From NCBI RefSeq assembly GCF_914767665.1, contig NC_059508.1:682001-746000 (forward strand): DNA of 64,000 nucleotides, written 5' to 3'. Of the stretch, positions 25,901-38,340 are shown piece after piece. The notes beneath the pieces were generated by a model. It did no database searches, had not been told where the DNA came from, and saw only the letters and a program-made list of their open reading frames with translations. Each line of letters opens with the position of its first letter. Within the stretch, counting starts at the first letter, position 1. This DNA comes from Harmonia axyridis. Taxonomy: Eukaryota > Arthropoda > Insecta > Coleoptera > Coccinellidae. A program made the translations under genes and the position numbers.

Positions 25901-28900
25901 CTACAAAAATTCGATATGACCTATAAAATCGAAATTGGAGTCAATTAAAACAGATCCATCAATTAGGAAACAAACGAGAAAGCACCTTACTGAAAATTTC
26001 GTCCCACACGACATCCCAACCTGTCAGGATTTCCAAGGACATGTGGATGACAGTCTTGAAAGTGAGTCCTTATAATTGTTCAAATACAATGAACAGTTGA
26101 GAGAGAAATACGTCGACTAAACAAAAACTAATCTTCAGGCCTAGATAAAATAACAGAAAAAAATTCTGAAGGAATTGCCAAAAGAAGGAATTAAAAAGGT
26201 TAATTGTTCCTACAAGGAATGGTAGAATGAACAGATTCGCCACAGAATTGAAGAAAAAATATTTTCCATATTTTTCACTTACTTGCAAGCAAGGTGCAGG
26301 TGGAACTACTTTGATCGTTAAGTTTTTTTGTGTAATAAAACCATCCATAACTTTTCCTTTCAAATTTATCAGTTGTTTGCCTTTTACTGAAATTGTATCA
26401 TTGGAGCTATTTCCAGTGCTCAATGTGTAACTAATTCCAGTAATGGTTAAGTCGCCTACATGCAGAGGTGTTAACATTAGTATAACATCAGCTTTTGCAC
26501 TTATTTCTAAAATGACTGAACTCGTTACATGTGTCTTTATGTATTTCTCGATGTTATTTTCTGCCGAATTCTCATTGGAAAATTCTTTTTCGTCAGTTCT
26601 GAATGTCCAAAGTAAATATACATCCTTCAAATTCAATACCATTTGGAGCTGATTGAAGATTTGGATAGATAATTGTATAGGCTCGTTAACAATAGCGTTA
26701 GGAGTGTTTGTTAGAAGTTTTTTGTTATTGAAGAGAGTAATCATCGGTTTGAAGAGCAAGGGTAGGGATCCTTGAGCTTCTTGCACTAGCATTTCTTCTA
26801 ATTTTATCCATTTTTGTTCCATGCTATCATCTACAATCTTCTCAAAACTGAATCCCATAGCCGGAACTCTTCCTGGTGTTTTAAGAGGGGAAAGTGGCTG
26901 AAGAAGAATTTTCAATGATGATGCAATATCCAGATTAGGTAAAGGTAACAATGGTAGGCTGCCATCTGAATAATGTTTCATTTTATTCTGGAAGAAACAT
27001 ATTTCAAAATCCACTTTTATAAAATGCATATACACAAACTTGTGGCAATACTTACATCTAAAATAGTCAAGTACTCTTTGAGGAAAGTAATTTGTTGTTG
27101 TGCAGTTTGTTTACTTTCTCCAAGTAGCAACTTCGAGAATGAATCCACAGCCTCATCAAAACAATTCAAATTATTTGCTTGTCTCCCAATCGTATACAAA
27201 ATGTGATCACAAGCTAAATTCCACCCATTATCTTTGAACACCTGATATGCTTGCTTATAACTTCTCAAGGAGTGCTTTCTTTGAGCAGCTTTAGAATATC
27301 GATGTCCTGCTAAAACCATATGGAAAGCGTACTTTCGAACCATTTTCGATTTGAGGAAGCAATAAGATGCCTGCTCTAATAAAAGAGCTGATCGCAAGTG
27401 TGACTCTTCACTTGTCATCCTTATTAATTGTAAAGCTGCTTCTCCATAGAGTGACTTGTTCTTCAAACATTCTGAACCTAATAGTGTTGCTCTAGTAGCA
27501 AATTGAGGCAATCTGAAAAATCATTCAATCACTTACGGGGGAGCTCATTACAGAGTAAGGCACATCTAAAATTAAATTATTATAATACATTGAATTCTCA
27601 GACCAAAGTGTAATTGAAATTAGGCCAATGAATATATTTGCAAAATGAAAGTACTCCTAACAGAGATCCATTTGAAGTAAGTTGATAGAAACGACTATCA
27701 TCTTAGTTTAAACTGCCCAATAGTCACATAGGAAACCTCAATTGAACTATTTCGAGTACACACTGGACATACCCACATTCTTATCCAGGAAATCTTTGTT
27801 TATTTCGACAATAATGTTGTCACCTTCAAATAGTACCAGTTTGAGTAGAAATTCATTATTCATTTATTATTTTCAATAATTATGTAAGTGAATTTTTTTG
27901 TTATGCCTTAAATTATTATGAGTGCCTCCCTAATGAGCATGTTGTAATGTGAAAAACCTGTAATTTTATTGAAAAGAAAAGAAATTATAAGTTTTTCACA
28001 TTATAACATATTTATTAGCTAGGCGCTTATGATAATTTGAAGCTTTACAAAAACGTACACTTAAAACAATTCTGAAGGTTGAAAGAAGAATTGAAAATAA
28101 TTAATGGAAAGTATTCTAAACAGTTAGATATTTGAATGGTGAATATTATGACTTAGAAGCTTTCATTGACAACTTACTTGCATGTATTCAAATATGTTGT
28201 AATACTTTCTTCAAGATAATCATGAGACTTTCGATTGGATTCATTAGCCATGAAAGCTGAGAGGGCTGCCATTTCTAATGCACCAGCATAATAAAGCCAA
28301 GCTTGATCTGCGTTAAAATCTCTCTTAGCTAGATGATAAGCTTGAAATGCAGCACTGTAACTTCCAAACATGAAGTATAAATCACCTAATTTTCGAACAT
28401 GAAGTTCTGGCGAATCAGATGCATACCTAAAGGAAATCAAAATTTCAACATTATGTTAGAACTAATGATTTTGATATTTCCTTTACATACATCAGATTAT
28501 TTGTTGCAGAACTGACCCCTGGTTTGTTAGGATTGAACCACCTTTTAGTAGCACTGAGGAATGACCTACTAACTCCTTTTTTATTAGAAATATTCTCACT
28601 TAACATTTGAATCTGTCTCTCAACATATGGTATCAAGTTGTTTTTAGTGAAATCCACAATAAGTGTTTTGATATTTTCCAAATCTTCAGCTATCAAACAA
28701 AGGCCATGTACTTTAGAACCATTTTGTTTACTTATAACTTCATCTTTCGGATTTAGTTTATAATTCTGAAATAAAAAATAATTTCACAACAAAAAACAAA
28801 TAAAAATGGATAAACACCAACCAGATTTAAATCTTCATGATCAGGACTAAGAGGATGATAATTCTGTGTTTCTGTAACAATGGATTTAACTTCATTGGCT

Positions 28901-29853
28901 TCTTCAGCTAATTCATAAACATTTTCAGTAGTGTTAGAGGTTTCCGAAGTGGATTTGATATTATTACAAATAAACTGAGTCCAGGGATCAGCTACATGCT
29001 CTGTGACTCCATTATTACCAGGAGGTCTTGAATTCATTCTCAGTAAGAAAGAGTTTGTAGATCCATATGCAGATTTTATACTATCATAGGCTGCTGTTGC
29101 TCTGGATCGATAAAAGTATCAGTTATATATTTCACAACAAAAGAACCTCAAATACTCACACATTAGTATTGCCATCTACTACATCATGAATAATAACATA
29201 AAATTTCAAAATGTTAGAGCTGAACCATTTGGGTAATTTTCCTGGAGTACTACTGTACATCTGATTTAAGTTCTGAGCTAACTGAATCATACTTTCTGCT
29301 GGATTAGTATCAGTAGAGGATACAACCAAAATGCAAGCTAAAAAGTGTTTTGTATATTCATGATCAGAAGGATATTGGACTTGAAGAAATGTTTCCCTCC
29401 ACTCTTCAAACCAAGGTGTTGATACAGGGATTTCTAAATTGTAATTTCCAGTAGGCAGTAATTCAGTTTTTGGTTGACAAGCTTCGCTAACTGCTAAGTT
29501 GAGATGTTTCCTGGCAAGCATTGTTTGTGGAGGTCTATGATTAACATCAAGAAAAGATAATTTCAAATTTTTCACTGTTGACATTACCCCATTATGATCC
29601 TTGTAATGTACTAAAAATAAATTAAATGTTTTTGTAAGGTGACAGCCTGCATTAAAGTTAACGGAGCTCAAATTGATATATAGCAGTGGAACTTACTTTC
29701 GCTATTCAATCTACAGAAAGGTTGAAGTAATTCTACAAAAGTTAAGTTATTCTTTTCACAACATTGTTCTGCTTTTGAAGAGCAAGTCACAGCAATTTGG
29801 GGAGTAAACGCATTTTTAATAAATTCTTGAGGTGTTTGCTTGCAGGTGGCCAT
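22971..29853 (-). CDS. TRAPPC8: TRAPPC8, TRAPP III trafficking complex subunit
   Basis: Ten exons: 29697-29853, 29160-29610, 28822-29101, 28491-28765, 28178-28426, 27056-27512, 26283-26987, 25223-25596, 23320-24117 and 22971-23235. All join with GT/AG and consistent phase to 1336 residues (vertebrate TRAPPC8 about 1435). Family signatures in order: FVELLQPFCRLNSE, TPWFEEWRETFLQ, PKWFSSNILKFYV, ADPWTQF, SRSFLSATKRWF, YYAGALEMAALSAF, LIRMTSEESHLRSALLLEQA, MVRKYAFHMVLAGHRYSKA and HFTWLG near the end. The helical middle part is TPR-like; the C-terminal third is beta-sandwich-like. TRAPPC8 belongs to the TRAPP III complex that activates Rab1 at Golgi and autophagosome membranes. The donor after exon 3 (gttggt) is weak. 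The intron 24118-25222 holds a LINE fragment. The start MATCKQTPQEFI aligns with the vertebrate N-terminus, although an in-frame ORF ends 3 nt upstream. Confidence 0.93.
24415..24870 (-). mobile_element. Broken non-LTR retrotransposon (reverse transcriptase pieces) in TRAPPC8 intron
   Basis: Minus-strand translation gives RT motif pieces in order: FLLLID (about 24811-24836), GVPQGSVLGPLVYLLYL (about 24633-24683), then LTVKYLGILMDKRLTWK. The last normally lies about 100 residues further on, so the YADD-containing part is deleted. There are frame shifts between pieces. Jockey/CR1-like by motif flavour. Confidence 0.8.
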
Positions 29854-30263
29854 TGTTCAGAAGGTGAAGAATTTACAGAGCTTTTTAAGGTATAAGGAAT
29901 TTTCATCAGTTGATAGTAAAACAACTTTCCATGATGAAAATTTCTGATTTGAAATGAGTTCTAGGGCTCTACCTACGACAGGAAAGTCAACTTGTAATAA
30001 GTATCCTGTCATTTTTGAAGTAGTAAATGAGTCACAGAATTTCGACGAATACAATGAAAATGAATGTTTACTCTTATTAGATATTGTTGAACAATTTTGT
30101 GATCTGAAATAATCATATGTGGGAAGGAACAATATTTCGACGAAATACTTTTCGACAAGGCATACTTTTTTTATAATACAAATAAATACAATGACATTGT
30201 TCATATCATAGAAATAATATATTCCTTTCAAATAGGTGTAATAACAGATGTTTTACTTCAAAA
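29854..30263. promoter_or_regulatory. Shared divergent promoter region of TRAPPC8 and BLOC1S5
   Basis: The ATGs of TRAPPC8 (29853, minus) and BLOC1S5 (30264, plus) are 410 bp apart, so both promoters and 5' UTRs must fit here. No TATA box is evident. The minus strand carries a 124-codon open frame (30231 down to TGA 29857-29859) ending 3 nt before, and in frame with, the TRAPPC8 ATG. Confidence 0.6.
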
Positions 30264-30912
30264 ATGTCAGCTGTTGATCAAGCACGAGATCAAAAATTTT
30301 CAATTATTACTAGAGGTGAGTGAAAAACAGGGAATTACCTGCAGGTCGATGAAACTTGATTTTATTCTTGTTTCTAGATGTCGGAAATATCTGGAAAAGA
30401 TTATTTGATCATACGCATTTCCTGAATGGAGAAATATCTTATATTCTCAATGAGTTTGAAGTGAGTTTGAATTGAGGACAAAGTGCTGTTGTACTATTCA
30501 ATTTTTTTTAGTTGAAACGCGAAGATACCGAAGTCACTACCCTATTCTCAATTGTTGAAAGTATAACAGACCTAAGGGACACGGGGGTAAATAAACTGAG
30601 CAAGGCCTTAGATGATAACTTAGATGAACTCAATCAGAAATTAACTCACTCCCTCTCATTATCACAGAAAGTGCTTGATTTGGAAACAAAATATAAAGAG
30701 GTTTGTCATAATTATCTTAAAAATATCATTTGAAAATTTAAATGTTTTAGGATACAACTATAGAAGATTGTAAAAAAGAACGTAAGGTTGTTTGGGAACT
30801 GTTTATGGATGACATAACAGAAAAATATTCGGAAATAAATAGTACTTTTGACCAGAAAGAGGCAGAGTTGAGAAACCATTATATATCGCTAGCAAAACAA
30901 ATTAATTATTGA
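30264..30912 (+). CDS. BLOC1S5: BLOC-1 subunit 5 (muted homologue)
   Basis: Exons 30264-30315, 30378-30460, 30512-30700 and 30751-30912 give 161 residues. The N-terminal part IITRDVGNIWKRLFDH, then FLNGEISYILNEFE KRE, matches the muted/BLOC1S5 family core (DLGEI-RLLDH-GE-Y-VKEFE). The rest is heptad-like and charged, as expected for the coiled-coil BLOC-1 subunits, with length close to the vertebrate protein (about 187). BLOC-1 is a cytosolic eight-subunit rod that sorts cargo from endosomes to lysosome-related organelles, such as insect eye pigment granules. The third donor (gtttgt) is slightly off consensus. The stop TGA 30910-30912 is followed after 7 nt by the TMEM199 start. Confidence 0.88.
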
Positions 30913-30919
30913 TTTGAAA

Positions 30920-31784
30920 ATGACCTCACATAAGGGACCAATCATTGATCCAACACTAAAGTTCAAACCTTCAGAAAAACTTTATAAATACATTACTAAG
31001 TTGAAAATACCTGTAGAAGATCTTCCATCAGGTATTTATGCATTAGTTACTAAAAATAAGGTAACAGGTTTGTCTAAAACTGATGATACGAATACACATA
31101 TTTTGGTTTCTGATGACATAGAAAAAATGAATAATTTAGAGAAGAAAATAGATAATCATTTAACGAGTTCTTCACCTAAGGCTGAAAAAACAAAAGTAGT
31201 CGAAAAGATTTTGACAGTTCCAGATTTGAAGTGGCTGTATGACCACTGTGTAGAAGAGAACAAGAAAAACACAAAAAAGGTATATCTTCATGAACTATTA
31301 GAGGGATCAGAACTATTATTGCCTCCAAATGCACAAATTCCAAGAAACCCTGAATTAGAAAAAAGATGTCAAAAATTGAGAATAGAACAAGAGAATGAAA
31401 GGTATAGGAACATGACAAAGAATGTGGACTCTTCCAGGAAAAGATTGCCCGAAGACACACTTAGTTATCAAAGTGAGTATTTTCATTTGGCTCTATTTCT
31501 CATTACTGATTCGATTGTTAATAAATAATGTTTTTTCAGTGAAAGAGATGAACAAACAGCTAATAGCAATATTTCAGTTCATAGTCTCTGTAGCTGCTGG
31601 TTTTGCATTTGGTTTCATTGGAGTTGAAGTTTTAGTGGGTCCTTTGGATTTCGGATTCAAGCTTTTATTGGGAATTATATTTGCACTTATTATTGCATTG
31701 GCGGAACTATATTTTCTGGCTAAAAAATTGAGTGAGGATTATAAGGAACCAGATATTCATAAAGGAAAAACTAAAATAGATTAA
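30920..31784 (+). CDS. TMEM199: TMEM199 / Vma12-like V-ATPase assembly factor
   Basis: Two exons, 30920-31472 and 31540-31784, joined in phase 1, give 265 residues. The family block KVYLHELLEGSELLLPP is followed by PRNPELEKR (residues about 121-149). Two C-terminal membrane helices (about 194-216 and 223-246, ending ALAELYFLAKKL) follow, the standard Vma12 layout with both tails cytosolic. Vma12/TMEM199 sits in the ER membrane and helps assemble the Vo sector of the proton pump. Translation starts at ATG 30920-30922. Only 7 nt separate it from the BLOC1S5 stop, so either the two are co-transcribed or the TMEM199 promoter lies within BLOC1S5. At 265 residues it is longer than the vertebrate protein (about 208) because of an N-terminal extension. 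Confidence 0.92.
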
Positions 31785-33288
31785 TGTTGGAAGTGGAAAT
31801 ATGTAATTGATTCTATCTCATAGAATAGTAGTAATTAGTTTTATATCAATTTAAAATTTGGCCATTTGAAATTCTTTCAATATTATATATGTATCTTTAG
31901 ATATATAATCTGGAAATTTAGTATCAATCAAAATTATTTAGCGATTAGTATTTTATCCTTAATTCCTAAATTCCAAAGTAATTTCAGTCACCCATACATG
32001 ATTTTATGATTAATTCATTACTATTGTGATTTTTTTGTTGATGGTTTTTGTTTATTATTGTATATGATCATGATTTGTTACAAAGTGGAAATTTTAATTC
32101 TCATTATAATATGGAATAATTTTTATACACACAATTGTTTTGTATTTCTCATCATATTGAATTTTATGACTTGGAATGTAATTTTTTGTCTTAATTGATA
32201 TAATATATATTATACATTTGGCTATCATTTCATTTCCGGTATTAACTTGTTGAAAGTCAATGAATAAAAAAAGTATTACCACTGTAAAGTGTTTGCCTCG
32301 GGATGTGAAAGCTATCATATATTTCATTTAAAAAAAATCACTTATTGATCTTTGTAATTCAAGAAATTCATCTGAAGGGATTAATGTGCTGAATTTTTGG
32401 GTGGGGTTGAGTAATAAATGATTTTTGAGAATTAATTTAGATATTTTTTGAAATACTAATAGAAGAAATAGAAGATTTTTTTCATTGGGAAGATTTCTAA
32501 AAAATCATGAATCATTAAATAGAAATCTGGAATTTAATGCTTCTTAAAAGTGAAGTAATTGTTTTTCAAGAAACCAAAAATTCTCTAGTCGAACTCAATC
32601 AAGGGAAATAATTAATTCAGTGGCTTTCCAAAAAATAAGTACTCCAGTTGCGCATAGTTTCCTCTAAGTAATTATTATTTTTTAGCTTCCGTATATATAG
32701 ACTAGATGGCTCTGTAAGCTCGATATTTTCAATACAGGTACCTTCACAAAGTGTGTTTCAACTTGAAAATACAAAAGAAAACTTGGATAATGTACATCTG
32801 CGTCTGAATGGAATGGAAAAAAAATCTACATTTTCGTTTTGCAAGGATATCTTCCATTTCGGAATGAAAAAGAGCGTGTCACAAGTATAAAAATTGTATA
32901 AGTTGGCACTTAAATTAATTATTGGTAAAGTAGGAATTGATTCTACTTTGATATGATTTTTTATATGAAGAATATATGTTATAATATTTTAGCACAAATT
33001 TGATCACAAAAACCCAATAACGTATACAAAACTCGGTTAGGTAGAAATAGACAAAACCATAGGCATTGCCAGGTACCTAAATCTACTTCAATGGAATTTC
33101 AATTCCAGTTCTAAAATTTCCATTCAGTATAGGTACCTATCTATCTACATTCGATGGATATTGAGAAACATAAAAAGATTTATATAAATCTTGTAAACTT
33201 TACAATAATGAATCTTTCGTTTTAATATTTATACTTATTTATCTTTTTATTTGGGAATAATAACTCTACTTCGTTAGGACAATGCAAG
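31785..33288. other. TMEM199 3' region and spacer, no further gene seen
   Basis: A candidate poly(A) signal AATAAA for the BLOC1S5-TMEM199 unit is at 32263-32268. The rest is AT-rich with no coding character. Confidence 0.4.
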
Positions 33289-35256
33289 GACGTAGATCTT
33301 TTTTTTTCTTGGGAGGGATAATCGAAAAAAAATTTTTTTACGACATTGTTTACTCATATCTATAATGTGAGAAAAAGAGGTTTGATAACGAAGTTTGAAC
33401 CAAATTACTCGAAATAATTTTTTTTATTACTAATTCGATTGTTCTTATCTTATATATACTGGGTGTTCCTGAATTGGAGTTACGAAGCAAAATGAGAGAT
33501 TTCTTGGGTAATTTAAAAAATGAAATGGCCCATAAAAATGAGCCCGTAAACGCTTTGTTTTCGAGATATAGGGCGTTTCTTGTAGTCCTACTTTTTGTGA
33601 TGCATATATCAGTTTATCGAATCTTTATTAATCTTCGCTACAGAGTTGGTAAATAAGTACCAAAACTCATAATTAATTCATTTTTCACAGCTACCTATCT
33701 AGGATCTTTATATCCTATGATCACAAAGTTTGCTCCATCATAAGAATGATAAAAGAGTTTATTCATAAAAGTCTTCAAAAAATAATCTTTGAATTAAATA
33801 TAGAGTTGAAGATTCATTATTAACAATGCATAGTTTATAATAAAATTGATCTAGCAACTACACTTTTGGTTTTGTTGTAATTTTGTCGTATCTGCAATGA
33901 AGGGTGTAAAAATGGGGGTTACTGGGGGTAATTACCCCCCCAAGATTTCCAAATTACCATATCGCGAATTCTCGCGAAGACGAAGAACGGAAATTTTTCC
34001 ATAAGATGAACCAATAATCATTTTACTTTTCTTCAAAATCAACACGGCAGTAAGAAATTGGACCCTTTTACGGTTTAGGAGTTTATTATCGCTTTCAAGA
34101 TGAGTACTTTAATTGCACTACAGATACGTTTTTGTTCGAGGTTTATTATTTTCCTTTATCTATCCGCTTTCTCGGCCTCTTATTTGCCATCTGATATTTT
34201 TGCATCCGTCATCGGTATACACTTACCTGTTGTTTTCGGTTTTTTGTATCATTCTGGTCACAAAATATCAATAGTGTAGTTATCAAAGAACTGAACTGAG
34301 TAATTCGCATAGAAAAATTGTATGGGATGTGTTGTACCATTTCGTGTTTCATTCAAATTGCAATTTATTTGTGAAGACATCAGTTTTGAATTGACTATAT
34401 CTACACGGTGTTCCTAAATTGGAGGTACAAATGAAAATGATATATTTCTTGGATCATTTAAAAAAATGTCTATAACATATGAGTCCCCAAACACATTGTT
34501 TTCGAGATACAGTTGTTAAAGTTCAAGTTTTTTACTCATAGAACACATCCTTCACAAGATAATTAATTTGAATTAACCATAGATATTCCAATTTCAGTTT
34601 TCATCATGTTATATGCTAATTTTGAATGCAAATCCACAGGGTGATATTTTGTCTGGAAGGGTGCCTGATTCTTTCCTTCAGAACTATTTTCTGGTGAACT
34701 GCTGGTAGTTAAAAATATGTAAAAAAACTCAGGTCCAATACTACACTTTTTATGTTATACTTTTTTTAACGTATCTGCTTTCGATTTCGAGAAAAATATT
34801 TCAATCAACTCTCCGTAATCCTCAGATTATTATAAAGATCCAGCAAGTAAGCTGTAATGAATTAATTAATTAAAAGTTTTGGTACTTATTTACCCACTCT
34901 GTATCGAAGATTAATAAAGATTTGATCAACTGATATAAGCATATAAGCATCGCTAAAAATTACGACACACTAGAAACACCCCGTTTATCGAAAACAAAGC
35001 GTATGCGGGATTATATTCACGGGATTTTCTATTCCTAAAATTATCTTAGAAATCTCTCATTTTCCTCCGTAACTCTAATTTAGGAACATCCAGTATAAGG
35101 TAAGAACAACCGAATTGGTAATAAAAAAATTATTTTGAGTAATTTGGTTCAAACTTCATTATCAAACTTTTTTTTATCACATTACAGATATTAGTAAACA
35201 TTGTCGTCAAAAAATTTTTTTTGATTACCCCCCTCAAGAAAAAAAGAGATCTACGC
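33289..35256. mobile_element. 2-kb foldback-type element with arms of about 420 bp
   Basis: The left arm 33289-33712 and right arm about 34830-35256 are inverted copies. Shared words: cgtagatct at the outer ends, tttgaaccaaattactc, tattactaattcg and the tgggtgttcctgaattgg block. A third, direct copy of that block lies in the interior at about 34400-34530, and a fourth at 63870-64000 near the window end. The interior also has a ggggtaattacccc palindrome near 33925. No transposase was found. Confidence 0.75.
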
Positions 35257-35787
35257 CTTGAGGCTTAAATCAGAATTGAATGAAATCAGTGTATTTTTTC
35301 AGTATAAAAAGGATTATTTTAATGGTCTCTGATGTCATCCATATATGTAATGTGGTAAACGATAGTTAATCGAGTGTTCAATCAAATATTTCATTGTTAA
35401 AGTAACCGTACCGAAAGAATCGGTCATCCGTATGTGCCATTAGGTACACTGATTGACAATTGAATCAATATTATGGAATATGTGGCATATACCCACCCTA
35501 ATTTCCTCGAAAACCTTTTGAAACACCCGACAATAATCGGCTTGTTTGACGTTGTTCAATTTTAATCAGAGACTGATTAGTGGATGAGCGTTATCGAATT
35601 AGTTTTTCCTCCACGCTAGATTTACAATATAATATTAACTGTTTCCGATTTTCTCTGATCGTGCAATTGAAAAATAACAGAAAAACATTAACGTCAGTTC
35701 GTTTCTGGTGATAAATTAAAGTTATTAAATCAATGTCTATGAATATGTTCAACAACTTAAATGTTAAAGTAAAGTCACATTTATACA

Positions 35788-37020
35788 TAGGCGTACACCT
35801 TTGCTTCTACCGTTTTCTTCCGAAATTCGAGGCTTTATTGTAAAAAACTGATTAAACTTTTCAGATTCAAAGTATTGTCCAACGCTGGCCACTACTTTTT
35901 CCCATCTTTCGGGCAGCGTACGAATACCGCGTTGAAAAAACTGGTCATCTTTTAAAGCGATCCACGAATCGGTACAATTTTTTACTTCTTCATAAGACCG
36001 GAAGTGCTGGTCACCCAGGTCGTGTGCCATTGATCGAAACAAGTGATAGTTCGAGGGAACAACGTCTGGAGAATACGGTGGGTGGGGTAGGACTTCTCAT
36101 TTCAACGTTTCCAAGTATGTCTTGACCACTTTCGCAACATAGGGCCGAGTATTGTCATGCTTTAAAATCACTTTATCATGTTTCTCGTTGTATTGCAACC
36201 GTTTGTCTTTCAATGCTATGCTGAAACGCATTAATTGCGTTCGATAACGATTGCCTGTGATTGTTTCAGTCGGTTTCCACATCTCATAATACACTACCCC
36301 GGGCTGGTCCCACCAAATACTGAGCATGAAACCATGATTATTCCGTCGACGATTGGCCGTCGACGTGGAAGCATGGCCGCGATATCCCTATGATTTCCTG
36401 CGCTTGGGATTATCGTCGTGAACCCATTTTTCGTGTCCAGTCACAATGCGATGCAGAAATCCCTTCCGTCTTTGCCTTGCAAGCAGCTGTTTACAAGCAA
36501 ACAAACACAGTTCAGTTTCCTTGTTTCTGAATCATTTTCATATCTTTCAGGCGTTTATAAATGCGTCACTCTCAATGATCCTGCCAATTCTTGTTGCGTT
36601 TGACACGAGTCTCGATCAAGTAATGCCTCCAATTCTGCATCTTCGAAAACCTTCTCACCAACTGGTTTTCGACGTCAAAATCACCGTTTTTGAAGCGTTG
36701 AAACCACTCTCGGCACTTTCTTTCACTAATAGTGTCCTCACCATAGCTATTTGAGAGCATTCTATGAGCCTCAGCCGCATATTTCTTTATATTTAAGCAG
36801 AAAATTAAAACCTCCCGCAAATGACGAGAATTTGGCTCGTAAGCTGACATGTTTCATCGAGAATAACTTTATGGTGCAGATACAAATCAACCAACGATGG
36901 CGTTATGTTAACAAATACCTAAGCTTATTGTGTGACATTTACGATTCATTTATTTCGACTACCATTGACTGATACAGCCATCTATTGCAAAACGGCGGAA
37001 GCAAAGTTGTACACCTAATA
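35788..37020 (-). mobile_element. Mauritiana-type mariner, full length but broken
   Basis: About 30-bp imperfect terminal inverted repeats: aggcgtacacctttgcttct on the left (from 35789) and the complement of aggtgtacaactttgcttcc on the right (to about 37020). In between, on the minus strand, three frames together cover a Mos1-like transposase. The N-terminal HTH part (36572-36850: ECREWFQRFKNGDFDVE-like) is followed by the catalytic region (36097-36327: IWWDQPGVVYYE and LKHDNTRPYVAK). The C-terminus lies at 35764-36042 (LPERWEKVVAS). Frameshifts and stops separate the pieces, so it is inactive. Confidence 0.9.
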
Positions 37021-37649
37021 ACATAATCGAAAAATGATAAAAACACTGGTTTGAGTCAGGAGCTTTTTCCGGGTTTTGCAATTCCGTATCCATGTATTTT
37101 TTCAAGGCTATAGTTCTTCGAACAGATTGCCATATCTTTCATTACAATTCTTTTAATTTTCGAATTTGGTATCGGAAATGTTCCAAATTTTCTTGATATT
37201 ATCGCAGTAGCATTATAATTAATGAATCATTTATTGACCATATGGACAAGCAGATATTTTTTATTGGATATACAGAATTTATATGAATTTTCACCAATAA
37301 TCATCATTCACTTCATTTATTTAGGAATAATTTCATTCAATAATACTGAATAAATATGTAATCGATTGAAATTAATAATAGCTGAGGGTTAATAAATTAT
37401 TGAGTATGTAATAATTAATGAATAGTTCAATTTGGAGCACTCCATTCAATAAATAATTTATTCCCTGGAAAAATATCAATGAAGCTAGTTAGTATTGACT
37501 TTTCTGTTATATTCTAATAGTTTTCATTTGATAATAATTAATAAACATTATTCATATTTATCCACGTTGAGTTAAAATAATATTCAATTCAGTAATAAAT
37601 AACATATTTTTTAGATAGTTATTTGGGCTGTCTCTATCATCTGTGCGGT

Positions 37650-37720
37650 TAGTTGTTATATATACCGACGTTTCGGCAAGCATTCGCCTGCCGTCTTCAG
37701 GGTGGTGGTCCTGAGAAAGA
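37650..37720. repeat. GACGTTTCGGC repeat fragment
   Basis: Carries taccgacgtttcggcaagc then cattcgcctgccgtcttcag, a composite that can fold on itself (cggcaagc/gcctgccg). It resembles the gacgtttcg...tcttcag words common in arthropod repeats; a related gacgtttcgtc is at 54959. Family not identified. Confidence 0.45.
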
Positions 37721-37782
37721 CCGATTGTTCGTCAAAATATATCTGTTTTACGCACCAAACTTTTTAGAGTTCGCATTGAGGG

Positions 37783-38051
37783 TATACAGGGTGTAACATG
37801 AGTGACTGGCCATAGCCTAGTGGTGAATACAGGTCATTCAGGCCTTTCAGAAAAGTAACTTGTTTTGTATCTTAAGACTGTTAGTTTCGGAGATACAGGG
37901 TGATCAGAAATTTAGGCCAATTTGAATAAATCACCCTGTATCTCCGAAATTAACAGTCTTAGGATACAAAACAAGCTACTTTTCTGAAAGGCCTGGATGA
38001 CCTGCATTCAGCACTTAGCTATGGACAGTCACTCATGTTACACCCTGTATA
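37783..38051. mobile_element. 269-bp near-perfect palindromic MITE
   Basis: Begins tatacagggtgtaacatgag and ends with the complement. Arms of about 115-125 bp pair almost throughout, including tgttagtttcggagatacag / ctgtatctccgaaattaaca. Almost no loop. Confidence 0.85.
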
Positions 38052-38054
38052 CCT

Positions 38055-38205
38055 TCAAATTTGCGTAGCTAGACTCGACTTTGGAAGGATATATCTCACA
38101 TAATATGCGTTTTGTGCTTAAGTTTATTCATAAAACTATACTTATATTTCAATGTACTATCACCCCCAGAAAGCTCGGTACATATTTTTGACCCACCCTG
38201 TATAA
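38055..38205. repeat. Single arm related to the 60.2-61.0 kb hairpin element
   Basis: Shares tatacttat, ttcaatgtactatcaccccc and tttttgac then caccct with both arms of the element at 60165-61008. The second arm is missing here. Confidence 0.6.
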
Positions 38206-38340
38206 ACTTTGTGTGGAATACGTCGAAAAATGATCAAGAGTTGTTTCGATCATAATTGTCGTTGTTCCTATCCGAAATATTTTTCCCTCCATAATTATTT
38301 TTAGGTTTACGCTCTCCGTTGATCTACCGAAATAAAATGC

